A DNA stretch of 64,000 nucleotides from the NCBI GenBank assembly GCA_964545855.1, contig CAZJHD010000012.1:1-64000 (forward strand). The letters run 5' to 3'. This stretch comes from CAZJHD01 sp964545855. Its GTDB lineage: Bacteria > Planctomycetota > UBA1135 > JACQFD01. A program made the position numbers and the translations under genes. Below, piece by piece: positions 52,288-61,900 of the stretch (the first letter of the stretch is position 1; each line of letters starts with the position of its first letter). The notes beneath the pieces were generated by a model. The model was given only the letters and a program-made list of their open reading frames with translations. It searched no databases and was not told where the DNA came from.

Positions 52288-52373
52288 GGCGACGGCCCCG
52301 CTGAGACCGCGGCTCGTCTGGAAACTTCGGCCCTCGCGAGGCCCGCGTGGCCGTCGCGCCCACGAAGCCTGCT

Positions 52374-54518
52374 TCAGCGCGACGCCTCGACGCGGAACGC
52401 GGCGAGGTGCAACGGATCGAGAGCGAAGCGGAAGGCGCCTGCTCGGTCGGGCGGGAGGATCTCCTCCTCCTCGCCGTCGATGCGCACGAGGGCGCTGGCG
52501 CCCTCGACGACGAGCGCGACGGAGACCGTGGCGGAGACCTCCTCGGAGACCTTGCCAGAGCGAACGTCTCCCGTCCGGATGGCGGCCGCGGGGCTTCGTC
52601 GCACGTTCGCCGTGACGAGGAGCCAGCGATCCTCTCCGCGGCGCAGCCGATGGATCGACAGCGGCAGCCCGGACTCGCTCGAGGCGTGCACTCGTGAGCC
52701 GGTGCGGCCGCGGTCGAGGGTCGCTCCGACGGCCTCGCGCAGCGCCGCGGCCGCGGCTGCACCCGGCGCCGTTGCCGGCTGCAGGCGGTCGTCCCGATGG
52801 GAGACGGTCGAGAGATTCAACAGGACCGCCCGACCGTCGGCAGATCTCCGCAGGCGCACGCGGGCTCCGGCGCGGTCGCGCAGCTCCGACTCGAGGACGA
52901 CCAGCCCCTCGGCGGTACGTCCCGCGGCGGGGCCTGGGCTGCAGTCCGCGTCGGCGAAGCCGGCGAAGGCGAGCGGCGCCGTCCCGAAGAGGTCGTCGAG
53001 GGCTCCGATGGGACCGCCGCCACGGAGCGACGCGTCGAAGAGGGCGGGACGTCCCTCGCTCACGAGCGTGCCGCCGCTCTCGACGTGACGGCGGAGCCGG
53101 GACGCGGCGTTCTCGGAGAGAGCGAGGCAGCGGGGCAGCACGACGACGCTCGGGAGCTCCGCGGCGGGATCCTCCAGCGCTTCCGCGTCGATCGCGACGG
53201 GCGAGAGACTCCGATCCTCCGCCAGCAGGAACCAGGCCTCGAGCGACGCGAGGGCCGTCGAGCGCTCGTGCTCGTAGCTGGTGAGACGGAGCGGCCAACG
53301 CGCGCCGTCGCCGCGCGCATCGAGGAGCCAGGACGCGCGGAGGCTCGGCTGCGAGAGCACGATGCCGAGGGAGTCGTGCTCGGCGCGGGCGCCATCCGTC
53401 CGCTCCGCGAGACGCCGGAGCGCGGTGCCACGCGCGCCGAGGGCGCGGGCCGCCTTCGTCGGCCGCGGCGCGCCCGGGCCCGGCTCGAAGAGCGCGTCGT
53501 TCGCCCAGACGATGGTCGCGCGCCCTCCGCGGGCGAAGAGCCACGACATGCGGGCCGGTGCGAGCGTCGCGGGGTGGCGCTCCGAGGCGTCGGAGAAGAA
53601 CGCCGTGTCGACGAGAAGGATCTCGGGCGCGAGGGTGCGGACGACGTCGCGGGCGGCGCCGAGGTCGTAGACCTCGAGCACCTCGGGCCCCGCCGCCAGG
53701 AGACGCCGCCAGTCGTGGCCGCCGAAGGCGGCGGGAGCGCCGCCGCCGAGGAAGCCGACGGGGACGCCCGGGGCCGCGGCGCGGGCCGCGCCGATCGCTC
53801 CGGCGAGGGCCTCGGCGAAGCTCGCGTCCGCATGCTCGCGGGCCGCGGCCCATGGCGCGAAGTTCCAGGGCGCCGCGTGACGCCACTCGCGCGCGAGGAT
53901 CCGATCGGTGGTCCAGTGCTCGGCTTCCTCGGGAGGCGACGGCTCCGCGCCCCAGGCGCGCGCCAGCGACGATCCGTCGGGGAATCGGCTCGCCAGGCGG
54001 CGCCGGAAGGCTCGGAGCGCATGGGGCGACCGGTCGACGTCGAGAGGAGAGGCACCGACCGTGAACGACGGCTCGTCGGCGACCGACAGGAAGCGCGCTC
54101 CGGCGGCCGCGGCGCGCGAAGCGCGCGAGGAAGCCTCCTCGGCGATCGCCCGAAGGACCTCCGGGTCGTCGAGGCTCGGCTCGCGCACGAGGGCTTCGAC
54201 CGATCGGTTGGCGAGGAACGCGGTCCGCATCGCGACCCACCTCGGGTCATCGGCATCGCGATGGAAGACGCCGCGGCGCACGAGGTGATCGGCATAGAAC
54301 GCCAGGCCGAGATCCGTCGCGACGTCCGGCTCCTCGGCGCCCTGCACGTTCGTTCCCCGGATGCCGAGTGCGCGCAGGGCGTCCGCCCAGGCGGGCGTCG
54401 GCGGCGGTCCGCCCCGGCGCCACACGAAGATCGGGTACGGATCGCGCGGAGCGGGCGGCCCCGGCTCCTGACGGAGCGGTGCAGCGACGGTGAGGGCGGC
54501 GAGGAGCGAGAGGAGCAT
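52374..54518 (-). CDS. secreted glycoside-hydrolase-like protein (GH42-like layout)
   Basis: The 714-residue product has a signal peptide (MLLSLLAALTVAAPLRQ). Residues ~35-400 read as a TIM-barrel-like domain with VADEPSFTVG (~170), EWRHAAPWNF (~225) and LLVDTAFFSDA (~320); ~430-600 resemble a beta-galactosidase trimerisation/flavodoxin-like domain (VVVLPRCLALSENAASRLRRHVESGGTLVSEGRP); the end is a beta-sandwich. This layout occurs in GH42 and related secreted glycosidases, but I cannot fix the catalytic Glu pair, and strong Ala/Arg bias makes alignment by eye unsafe. It may act on an external sugar polymer. Confidence 0.55.
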   Translation of the reverse strand: MLLSLLAALTVAAPLRQEPGPPAPRDPYPIFVWRRGGPPPTPAWADALRALGIRGTNVQGAEEPDVATDLGLAFYADHLVRRGVFHRDADDPRWVAMRTAFLANRSVEALVREPSLDDPEVLRAIAEEASSRASRAAAAGARFLSVADEPSFTVGASPLDVDRSPHALRAFRRRLASRFPDGSSLARAWGAEPSPPEEAEHWTTDRILAREWRHAAPWNFAPWAAAREHADASFAEALAGAIGAARAAAPGVPVGFLGGGAPAAFGGHDWRRLLAAGPEVLEVYDLGAARDVVRTLAPEILLVDTAFFSDASERHPATLAPARMSWLFARGGRATIVWANDALFEPGPGAPRPTKAARALGARGTALRRLAERTDGARAEHDSLGIVLSQPSLRASWLLDARGDGARWPLRLTSYEHERSTALASLEAWFLLAEDRSLSPVAIDAEALEDPAAELPSVVVLPRCLALSENAASRLRRHVESGGTLVSEGRPALFDASLRGGGPIGALDDLFGTAPLAFAGFADADCSPGPAAGRTAEGLVVLESELRDRAGARVRLRRSADGRAVLLNLSTVSHRDDRLQPATAPGAAAAAALREAVGATLDRGRTGSRVHASSESGLPLSIHRLRRGEDRWLLVTANVRRSPAAAIRTGDVRSGKVSEEVSATVSVALVVEGASALVRIDGEEEEILPPDRAGAFRFALDPLHLAAFRVEASR

Positions 54519-54616
54519 CGGCGCGCGGGAGCGGACGAGTGTGTCCGTGCGTCGACGGCGAAGGAACGGCCGTCTTCGCGTCGTCGAGGCCCGGCGCGAC
54601 GAGGCGCGTCGGTCGC

Positions 54617-54622
54617 TATGCT
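54617..54622 (+). promoter_or_regulatory. candidate -10 box (TATGCT) for the MAT-like gene
   Basis: TATGCT is followed by CCCGGTCC and the ATG at 54631. An eight-base gap would place the transcript start at the start codon. No good -35 hexamer is visible. Confidence 0.4.
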
Positions 54623-54630
54623 CCCGGTCC

Positions 54631-55695
54631 ATGACGGCCGAGCTCTTCCTCTCCCAGGCGCGCGAGCTTCGGCCTCGCTTCACCATTCCCGCGCTCGCGC
54701 GGAGCGCCGGCCACCCGGACGAGATCGCCGGCGGAATGGCGGAGGCCGTGGCCGGGGCTCTCGAGGACGAGGCGCGCCGGAGCGGGCTGCAGGACCCGGT
54801 CTTCTCCCTGGGTGCGACCGTGCTCCTCCCGGGGATCGCGGTCCCGCGATTCGGCGGCGGACGGACCGGTCTCCCGATGCGTCTCGTCGTGGCGGGATCG
54901 GGACGCCGGGTCCCGGCGCTCTCCCATGCGCGTCTGGGAGAGGTCGCGCTACGCGCGAGCCAGGACTGGGCGCGCGCAAACCTCCGACACGTCGACCCCA
55001 GGCGCCATCTCGCCGCCGAGCTGCATCTGCGCGATCCCGGCACCGCGCGCTCGACGAGCATCGGAGTCGCACGCGCGCCCGCGTCGGCGAGCCAGTTCCT
55101 CGCGCAGGAAGCCGTGGCGCTCGCGACGGGACCGGAGTTCCGGCGGCAGTTCCCCGAGGTGGGGGACGAGGTCGAGGCCTCGGCGCTCGCGGAGGAGTCG
55201 ACGCTGCGCATGCGCCTGTCGATCGCGATGATCGACCGGCACGTCCACAGCGAGCGGGCCTACTTCCTGGGACGCAAGGCGATGGAGGCGTTCCTGCTGG
55301 AGAAGGTGCGCGCGCTTCCTTCGCACTTCGACCGCATCGAGCTCCACGTGAACCCCGACGACGAGCCGGGACGGGGCGAGGAGGGGTGCCTGCTCACGGT
55401 CCTCGGGACGACGGCCGACGGCCGACGGCCGGGACACTGCAACGCGGCGCCGGAGGGCGAGACCACGTCGACGCACGCGGAGGCCTTCGCGCGGATGCTC
55501 ACGGACCGCGTCCGCGGCGTGCGCGTGGCCGTCGTGCGTCTCGAGGAGGACGACCGCGGCGAGATCCGCCACGCGTTCGTGCGTCTGGAGCTCGACGCCG
55601 GGATCTCCCTGGAGACGATCCGTCCCGCCGTCGCCGAACTCGTGCCCCAGCGCGCCCTGCGCACGCGGCGGATCGACGCGAGCGACTTCGCGTGA
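54631..55695 (+). CDS. diverged archaeal-type S-adenosylmethionine synthetase homologue
   Basis: The 354-residue product follows the archaeal MAT family segment by segment: GHPDEIAGGMAEAVAGAL (~27-44), PRFGGG (~73-78), a LGEVALRASQDWARANLRHVDPRRHL stretch (~106-131), STSIGVARAP (~140-149), PEVGDEVEASAL (~172), RLSIAMIDRHV (~193-203) and a nucleotide-like region ELHVNPDDEPGRGEEG (~239-254). But the archaeal ATP/phosphate segments are altered: ERKGxGHPD is reduced to RSAGHPD, and the invariant GNRxNGLI...GKNPxxHVGKIYN block is replaced by RRPGHCNAAPEGETTSTHAEAFARM. At ~354 residues it is shorter than the usual ~400. It may be a MAT-derived enzyme of different function. It is divergent from the glycosidase-like gene. 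Confidence 0.72.
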   Translation: MTAELFLSQARELRPRFTIPALARSAGHPDEIAGGMAEAVAGALEDEARRSGLQDPVFSLGATVLLPGIAVPRFGGGRTGLPMRLVVAGSGRRVPALSHARLGEVALRASQDWARANLRHVDPRRHLAAELHLRDPGTARSTSIGVARAPASASQFLAQEAVALATGPEFRRQFPEVGDEVEASALAEESTLRMRLSIAMIDRHVHSERAYFLGRKAMEAFLLEKVRALPSHFDRIELHVNPDDEPGRGEEGCLLTVLGTTADGRRPGHCNAAPEGETTSTHAEAFARMLTDRVRGVRVAVVRLEEDDRGEIRHAFVRLELDAGISLETIRPAVAELVPQRALRTRRIDASDFA

Positions 55696-55720
55696 GCCTC
55701 CGCGGTCCGCGGACGGCGCG

Positions 55721-56341
55721 TCAGCCGTCCTTCGGATCCTCGTTCTTGATCGCGTTGAAGGCCGCGTTGCTCTTCGACCGGAGCGACACCAGCTTCGACT
55801 GGTAGTACTTGAGCCGGTTCCGGTAGCTGGCGAAGTTGTGCCCGTAGGCCTCGTCGTCCGTGTAGGTCTTGTACTTCGGGTCCTCGAGCACTTCGATGAT
55901 CCCGTCGGCGATGCCCGCGTACTCGTCGCGGAGCAGGTCGTACTCCTCGCGCCGCTTCTCGGGGTCCTCGATCTTGTCGACCTCGAGCTCGCGGCGCTCG
56001 AGAGGATCGATCTGCATGGAGAGCGCGTCGAGCCGCCCGACGACGTCCTTGCGGACGTCCGGAGGCAGCTCCTTCAGATAGGTGCCCGAATCCGACTTCT
56101 TCACCACGGGCTCGGGCGCCGGCGGCAGCGCCTCGGCTTCGATCACCGGAGGCTCCTGCGCCTTCGGCGGCTCCGGCGCGGTCTTCTTCGAGGTGAAGAG
56201 GTAGATGGCGAAGCCGATGCCCACCACGGTGAGCCCGCCCGCGAGGGCGATCTGGCCGACGGGCGCCTTCGCCGGGGCGGAGTCCAGGGGAGCGCCCTTC
56301 GGGGCGGACGAGGAAGCGGAAGTGCGTCGCGGTGCGGCCAT
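55721..56341 (-). CDS. one-helix membrane protein with charged periplasmic coiled region
   Basis: The 206-residue product has a Ser/Ala/Pro-rich cytoplasmic start, one membrane helix (~30-50, IALAGGLTVVGIGFAIYLF), a Pro/Glu linker (PEPPKAQEPPVIEAEALPPAPEP) typical of TonB/VirB10-like spacers, and a charged helical region (~100-200; DPLERRELEVDKIEDPEKRREEYDLLRDEY) with YRNRLKYYQSKLVSLRSK at the end. The Pro-rich spacer and the nearby ExbB/TolQ-type channel suggest a periplasm-spanning role. It is divergent from the toroid-protein gene, so both are likely expressed from the shared intergenic region. Function unknown. Confidence 0.6.
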   Translation of the reverse strand: MAAPRRTSASSSAPKGAPLDSAPAKAPVGQIALAGGLTVVGIGFAIYLFTSKKTAPEPPKAQEPPVIEAEALPPAPEPVVKKSDSGTYLKELPPDVRKDVVGRLDALSMQIDPLERRELEVDKIEDPEKRREEYDLLRDEYAGIADGIIEVLEDPKYKTYTDDEAYGHNFASYRNRLKYYQSKLVSLRSKSNAAFNAIKNEDPKDG

Positions 56342-56840
56342 CGATCGCGCGGAGTGAGGGTTGGGTCTCGAAGAAGTCGCCGGCGAGCCGAGCACGCCAG
56401 CGAAGCCGCCAGGACGCGTCTCGAGCCATCGTGGTTCGGCCTCGTGCGACCAGCGTACGGGCGGAGATCGAGAGGGTCGAGGGCGGGAGCCCGATGGAAG
56501 GGGGCGAGAACTCCGTGCGTCGTCCCTCGGGGCCGATCGGACTAGGGACGGACGTGGCGTTCTCTCCTCGCAGTGCTCGACCCCTCGAAGCCGGCTTCGC
56601 CACGCTCGCTCCTCCCCCTCGACGACGCGCAACGGAGGTGTCCGGTGGTTTTTCCAAAACTTGTCCGGATTCGCGGCGTCCCGTTATGCTCCCCCCTCGG
56701 GGTGTTCCACTCCGTGATCGGCGTCGGTCTTCGGTCCGCGCCGGAACGGGGGTGCCGACCGGGCTCGAGCGCGTGATCCGCGCGCGCCTCCCGGATCCTC
56801 GGCAGCACGCGAAGACCCACCGAAACTCGGAGTTCCGTCC
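56342..56840. other. 499-base divergent intergenic region
   Basis: The region separates a minus-strand one-helix protein from the plus-strand toroid protein and should carry both promoters. The best candidate on the plus strand is the TTGTCC/TATGCT pair described separately. A run of five T then AAAAC at about 56650 is unusually AT-rich for this genome. No convincing gene is present; open frames here are short and lack family features. Confidence 0.5.
56661..56690 (+). promoter_or_regulatory. candidate sigma70-type promoter (TTGTCC-N18-TATGCT)
   Basis: TTGTCC at 56661-56666 and TATGCT at 56685-56690 are separated by 18 bases, a proper spacing. It lies 150 bases before the toroid-protein ATG and follows the only AT-rich patch in the gap. 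It is the most complete promoter I could find in the window. Confidence 0.5.
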
Positions 56841-58562
56841 ATGGCCGACCACGAATCGAATCAGAACCAACCCGATTTCGAGTATCGCTCCGCGGCCTTC
56901 GAATCGAAGAGCTTCAGCGAGTGGATGCGCGATCGGATCAAGCAGTCGCCCTACTTCTTCATCGCGGCGGCGTTCAACCTGACGCTGCTCTCGCTCGCGG
57001 CCGTCTGGAAGCTCGGCGAGGAGCAGGCGAAGCGCGAGGAGAAGCCGATCGAGGCGACGATCAGCAAGCCCGTCGATGACGCGAAGGAGGCGGAGCCCGA
57101 GGTCCTGAAGCGCGACATCTTCGAGATGCAGGATGCCGCGATCGAGACGATCGACACGGAGGTCCTGACCAACGAGCCCGAGCTGACGTTCCCCGACGAC
57201 AACTTCGTCTACGGAGACCACAACGAGACGGACAACGGCGAGGACTACGGGATGGCGAAGGGGGACAACACCGACTTCAACTTCGCCAACTCGTCCGGCA
57301 AGAACCTCTTCGACGCGATCGGCGTCGGCGGCAACTCGGGCCGCGGCGGACGCGGCGGCTACGGCGGTCCCTTCGGCGGCCGGAGGAACATGACGGTGCG
57401 GGGGGGGAAGGGCGGCAACGCGAAGACGGAATCCGCCGTCGACGCGGGTCTCCGCTGGCTCGCGCGTCACCAGGACGAGGACGGCTCCTGGTCGCCCGAG
57501 AACTACTTGAAGAACTGCCAGGGCGGCACGGTCTGCGACGGCAAGGGGTATCCCGAGCACCAGATCGGCGTGACGGCCCTCGCTCTTCTGGGCTTCCTCG
57601 GCGCCGGCTACGACCAGCGCTCGCCGAAGCAGTGGACCGATCCGTTCACGAAGCGCGTGATCCGTGTCGGCGACGTCGTGAAGAACGGCTTGAAGTACCT
57701 GCGATCGAACCAGGACGAGGCCGGCTCCTTCGTCTCCTCGTCGAATTCGAAGTGGGGCTACAACCACTCGATCGCGGCTCTCGCCATGTGCGAGGCTTAT
57801 GGACTGTCGCGATCTCCGCTCTGGAAGGAGTCGGCGCAGAAGTCGATCGACAACCTGATCGCGGGCCAGAATCCGGCTCCCGGCGGCTCGGGCTACCTCG
57901 CGTGGCGCTACCGGCCGCTCAGCGGCGACAACGACATCTCGGTGACCGGGTGGTGCGTCATGGCCCTCAAGTCGGCCGAGCTCGCGGGGCTCAAGATCTC
58001 CCAGAACTCGATGGAGGGCGCGTTCAACTTCTGCGAGGAGGTCACCGACAAGGCCACGGGCCACGTCGGCTACACGAAGCGCGAGGAGGCGGGCCAGCAG
58101 GTGAAGCAGCCCGGGAAGAACGACGACTACCTGAATCACCCCGCGCTCTCCTCGGTCGGGATGTGCGTCCGCACGTTCGTCAACCACGACCTCGACGACC
58201 CGATGCTGAAGGCGGGCGCGGAGCTGATGAAGCGCGACCTTCCCGTCTGGGACAAGAAGAAGAAGTCGAACGACTACTACTACTGGTACTACGCGTCGCT
58301 CGCGCTGAACCAGTACGACGGTCCCGACAGCCCGCGACAGAACAAGGGCGAATACTGGAACGCGTGGAACACGGAGTTGAAGAAGGCTCTCCTGGACAAT
58401 CAGGTGAACAATCCGAAGCTCTGCACCGACGGCTCCTGGGACGCCGACGACCGCTGGGGCTTCGAGGGCGGCCGCGTCTATGCGACGGCCACGAACGTGC
58501 TCACGTTCGAGGTGTACTACCGCTACGGGAACGCCTTCGGCGTCACGAAGAAGGCGAAGTGA
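56841..58562 (+). CDS. membrane-anchored alpha/alpha-toroid (prenyltransferase/squalene-oxidase repeat) protein
   Basis: The 573-residue product has a cytoplasmic start, a membrane helix (~36-55, YFFIAAAFNLTLLSLAAVW), an acidic periplasmic linker (~60-150), a Gly-rich patch GRGGRGGYGGPFGG (~170-183), and then an alpha/alpha-toroid domain. The toroid repeats read VDAGLRWLARHQDEDGSWSP (~200), VVKNGLKYLRSNQDEAGSF (~277), SIDNLIAGQNP (~337) and others ending in QYDG and ADDRWGFEGG. These are the squalene-hopene/prenyltransferase-type barrel repeats, but without the catalytic DxDD motif of cyclases, so a binding role is more likely. The companion genes are TPR proteins and an ExbB/TolQ-type channel, a combination common in planctomycetes. 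Confidence 0.8.
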   Translation: MADHESNQNQPDFEYRSAAFESKSFSEWMRDRIKQSPYFFIAAAFNLTLLSLAAVWKLGEEQAKREEKPIEATISKPVDDAKEAEPEVLKRDIFEMQDAAIETIDTEVLTNEPELTFPDDNFVYGDHNETDNGEDYGMAKGDNTDFNFANSSGKNLFDAIGVGGNSGRGGRGGYGGPFGGRRNMTVRGGKGGNAKTESAVDAGLRWLARHQDEDGSWSPENYLKNCQGGTVCDGKGYPEHQIGVTALALLGFLGAGYDQRSPKQWTDPFTKRVIRVGDVVKNGLKYLRSNQDEAGSFVSSSNSKWGYNHSIAALAMCEAYGLSRSPLWKESAQKSIDNLIAGQNPAPGGSGYLAWRYRPLSGDNDISVTGWCVMALKSAELAGLKISQNSMEGAFNFCEEVTDKATGHVGYTKREEAGQQVKQPGKNDDYLNHPALSSVGMCVRTFVNHDLDDPMLKAGAELMKRDLPVWDKKKKSNDYYYWYYASLALNQYDGPDSPRQNKGEYWNAWNTELKKALLDNQVNNPKLCTDGSWDADDRWGFEGGRVYATATNVLTFEVYYRYGNAFGVTKKAK

Positions 58563-58904
58563 GACCGGTCGCGGACGAGGGCCGAACGTCGGCCTCGAAC
58601 CTCCACTGATTCCTTCGAGCAGGGCGGCTCCGCCGAGTGGCGGGTCCGCCCTGCGCCTTTCGTGGCGACGCGGCCGCAATTCGACTCGGACGCCTGCGAA
58701 CTCCCTTGGCGAATGGGTCGTTTGTCTGCAGCATCGGCGCCTCGACTCCCGCGGAGGCTGCTCCCAGCGCCTCGCGGTCGGACATCCGGCCCTCCTCCGG
58801 TGATCACGCCTCGCCGCAAGAGCGAGGGGTGCGCGATGCTCGGCCGAAGACTCTTCCTGTCACCTCCTGCTCCCTGCCCGCCTTTCCCTCGCTGCGTGGA
58901 TCGA
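58563..58904. other. 342-base intergenic region with a strong terminator
   Basis: This gap separates the toroid and TPR genes. Its first third holds a long hairpin terminator (58619-58660). The rest is C/G-rich with no gene or promoter I can defend, though a new promoter for the downstream genes is expected here. Confidence 0.5.
58619..58660 (+). terminator. rho-independent terminator
   Basis: GCAGGGCGG and CCGCCCTGC form a nine-pair stem, and inside the loop CCGCC-GAGT-GGCGG forms a second stem, giving one long hairpin. It is followed by GCCTTT. Position 57 bases after the toroid-protein stop fits termination of that transcript. Confidence 0.75.
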
Positions 58905-61900
58905 ATGGACTTTCTTCGGAATGGGCTGCACTCGGCGTTCGCTTCGGCCCTGCTCGTGCTGCCCCTCGTCGGTGTCGCATCCGGGCGGGCTCTCGGCTCG
59001 ACGACGCCGATCTCCGAGATGGCGAGCTCGAACGCGACGCAAGAGGATCTGGACGCCAAGGTCGCGCCGCCGGGATTCGATCGAGACGTCGACTTCGCGA
59101 GCCGGCTCGCGAATCGGAACATGCGCGACGAGGCCCGGTGGGTCGTCGCCGACCTGAAGGGCGGGAAGAACCTCTCGGAGCTCCAGAAGGCCTCCATCGC
59201 GTTCCTCGAGGCGCGCATCTCGGTATCGGCCTTCGATGTCGAGCGCGACTTCGACAAGGCCATGATCGCCTACGAGAGCGCGCGGTCGGCCGTCGACTCG
59301 TACCTGAAGCTCGCGCCCGATGGAGCCTTCGCCGGGCAGGCGCGCTACATGGGCGGCGACCTCGACCGCAAGCTCGGGAAGAAGATCGCCGAGCAGATCC
59401 GTCGCGAGCCCTCCATCGAGAAGATCGGAGAGATGCGCAAGCTGGGGGAAGAGGCCTTCGGGCGCGCCATCAGCTACTTCTCGGCGCAAGCGTCCACGCT
59501 GCAGGGGCCGGCGCAGACGGCAGGACCGGCCACGGCCGCCGAGGCTGATTTCCTGGCCGCTCTCTACGCCGTCCCCAACGCGTACTTCGACTACGCCGAC
59601 CTCTACGGGAAGGACGATCCGATCCGCGCGGAGAAGCTCCGGCGCGCGGGCGATCTGTTCGAGGAGTTCCTCCTCGAGTGCCCGAGCGACTACACCATCG
59701 CGTTCGAGGCGAGCGTCAAGGCGGGCAACGTCTGGCGCGAGCTCGGGCAGGGAAGCCGTGCCCGCGACTACTACTTCGTCTGCTTCGAGCTCCTCTACTG
59801 GTACGACCAGGACGGCAACCGTCATGTTCGACCGCCGGAGGATTTCAACGATGCGCTCCGTCTGCTGATCCTCGAGGCAGCGACGGAGTACTCGAAGCTC
59901 CTGAATCGGGAGCAGCAGTACGACGCGGTGCTGGAGCGCGTCGAGGACGTGCGAAAGGGGATCCCCAACGCCGAGGAGTACGACCTCGACTTCCTCGTTG
60001 AGGTCGCGAGGGCCTACGCGGGCAAGAATCAGGACCAGAAGGCGATCGAGGTGGCGCAGAGGGTTCGCACCCGAGCCGTCTTCGGCAGCGAGACGTTCGC
60101 GAGCGCGCGCGACCTCCTGGAGTCGCTGGGAGTCGATTTCGAGGGAGCGGGCCCGATCCCGGCGCAGGAGATCATCTCGCCCGTCTACGCCGCCTATCAG
60201 GAAGGCCGATTCACCGACGCGATGCGAGCCTTCGAGCGCAGCCTCTCGAGGCTGCGCGGGAGGCCCGAGGAGGCGAAGTACGGAGGCGACCTCTTCACGC
60301 TCGCGGGTCAGGTCTACCAGAAGGCGGGCCGGCCCATCGAGGCGATCCTCCTCTTCGAGACGGCGGGCACGCGATTCCCCCAGAGCCGGCTCGCGGCGAC
60401 CGCGTTGCTCCTCGGCGTCGACGAGGCGTGCAACCTCTGGGTGAAGACCCAGTCGAAGGATCCGTGGATCGACGAGTGGATCCAGACGCTCCTCGATCAT
60501 CTTTCGAATGGCTGGCCGGACAGCGACCCATCGAACCAGGCCCAGAGCCGCTACATCTCCGCTCTGCAGAAGATGGGGCTGAAGGACGCGTTCGAGGTGG
60601 CGAAGCTGAAGGAGGATCAGCTCCGCTCCCTCTCGAAGACCGATCCGAATCTCGGCAAGCGCTCCTTCGACGCGGGCCTGATGTTCTTCCGAGCGGGCGG
60701 GCTGATCGCGAACGTCCGTGACAAGGCCCAGCTGAAGCGCATGCGCGACGACGCGCGTGCGGGAATGGAGCGGACGTTCGCCCAGCTCTTCGATTGGACG
60801 GCCGCGCAGACGACCCTCGATCCGACGGAGCGGTCCCGCAACGAGCAGAAGGAGATCGAGGCGCGGCTCTGCCTGGCCCGCGCCTACCTCTGGGAGCCGG
60901 GCTCGCAGCCGGAGCGCACGCAGCAGATCTGTCGGGAGATCGACGATCGCGCGTCGCGCTCCACGATCGCGAGGGCGAAGAGCCTCGACACGGCGGAGCT
61001 CTTCATGACGGTCGCTCTGAAGCTCGGCAAGCTCGATGACGCGGTGCGGATCGTGGAGGGGATGTCGACGAAGGCGCCGGAGTCGAGCAAGACGGTCAAG
61101 GGGCTCCGCCGCGTCGGGGACGCGATCTTGGAGGAGATTCCGAAGAAGAAGGATCTCCCACCCGCCGATCGCATCGCCATGATCGACACGGCGACGCGGC
61201 TCTACCGATCGTGGATCGCCTCCGGCGAGAAGCAGGAGGGGCAGGTCGACTCCCTCGACTACGCCGTCGCAGGCGCACGTCTCTTCCAACTCGGCCTCTG
61301 GAAGAACGACCAGGATCTCAGAGAGAGCTTCTACTTCGACATCGATCCGAAGAAGCTCGCGTTCCGCGATCAGCTCGAGTCGGCCGTCGAGCTCATCAAG
61401 AAGAGTCTCGTGGTGAACGAGACGGCGCCGCAGTCGGACTACAACGCGCCTGTCAACCGCTTCCGCTTGGGGCAGGCGCTCGGCGCCCTGGACCGTTGGT
61501 CGGAACTGGCGGAGCACTACGGCTCGCTCATCACCGACCTCGAACTGGTCGTGCAGCAGCCGCAAACGAGCATCCTCGAGATCAACGCGGTCGCCATGCG
61601 TTCTGTCCGGCTGCCGGTCATCCAGATCGTGAACGAGAGGGCCTATGCGCTGGCTCGGCTCTCCGAGAAGGGCGACAAGAAGGCGGGCGAGGAGGCGCAG
61701 CTCCTCGCCGCGGCCGTCGTCCGCGCGACCGATCCGGGAACCCGGGAGCCGACGAAGGAGTGGTGGATGGCGCGCTACGTCTACGCCCTGGCCTGCGTGA
61801 ACAACGGCGAGAGGGTGGTCGCGCGCAACGTGATCGAGAGCTACCTCGTCTCCGACCGCGAGCTCGACCGCGGCAAGTGGGGCTTCGCGAAGCTCATCCA

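Noticed and set aside
48835..54240. Minus-strand open frame of about 1800 codons opposite phosphomannomutase, the SAM enzyme and arginase
   Set aside because: It covers three genes with intact catalytic motifs and runs into a real minus-strand gene in another phase, so it is a GC artefact.
56542..56820. Small open frames in the divergent region before the toroid gene
   Set aside because: They have no signal peptide, motif or plausible start context, and lie where promoters are expected.
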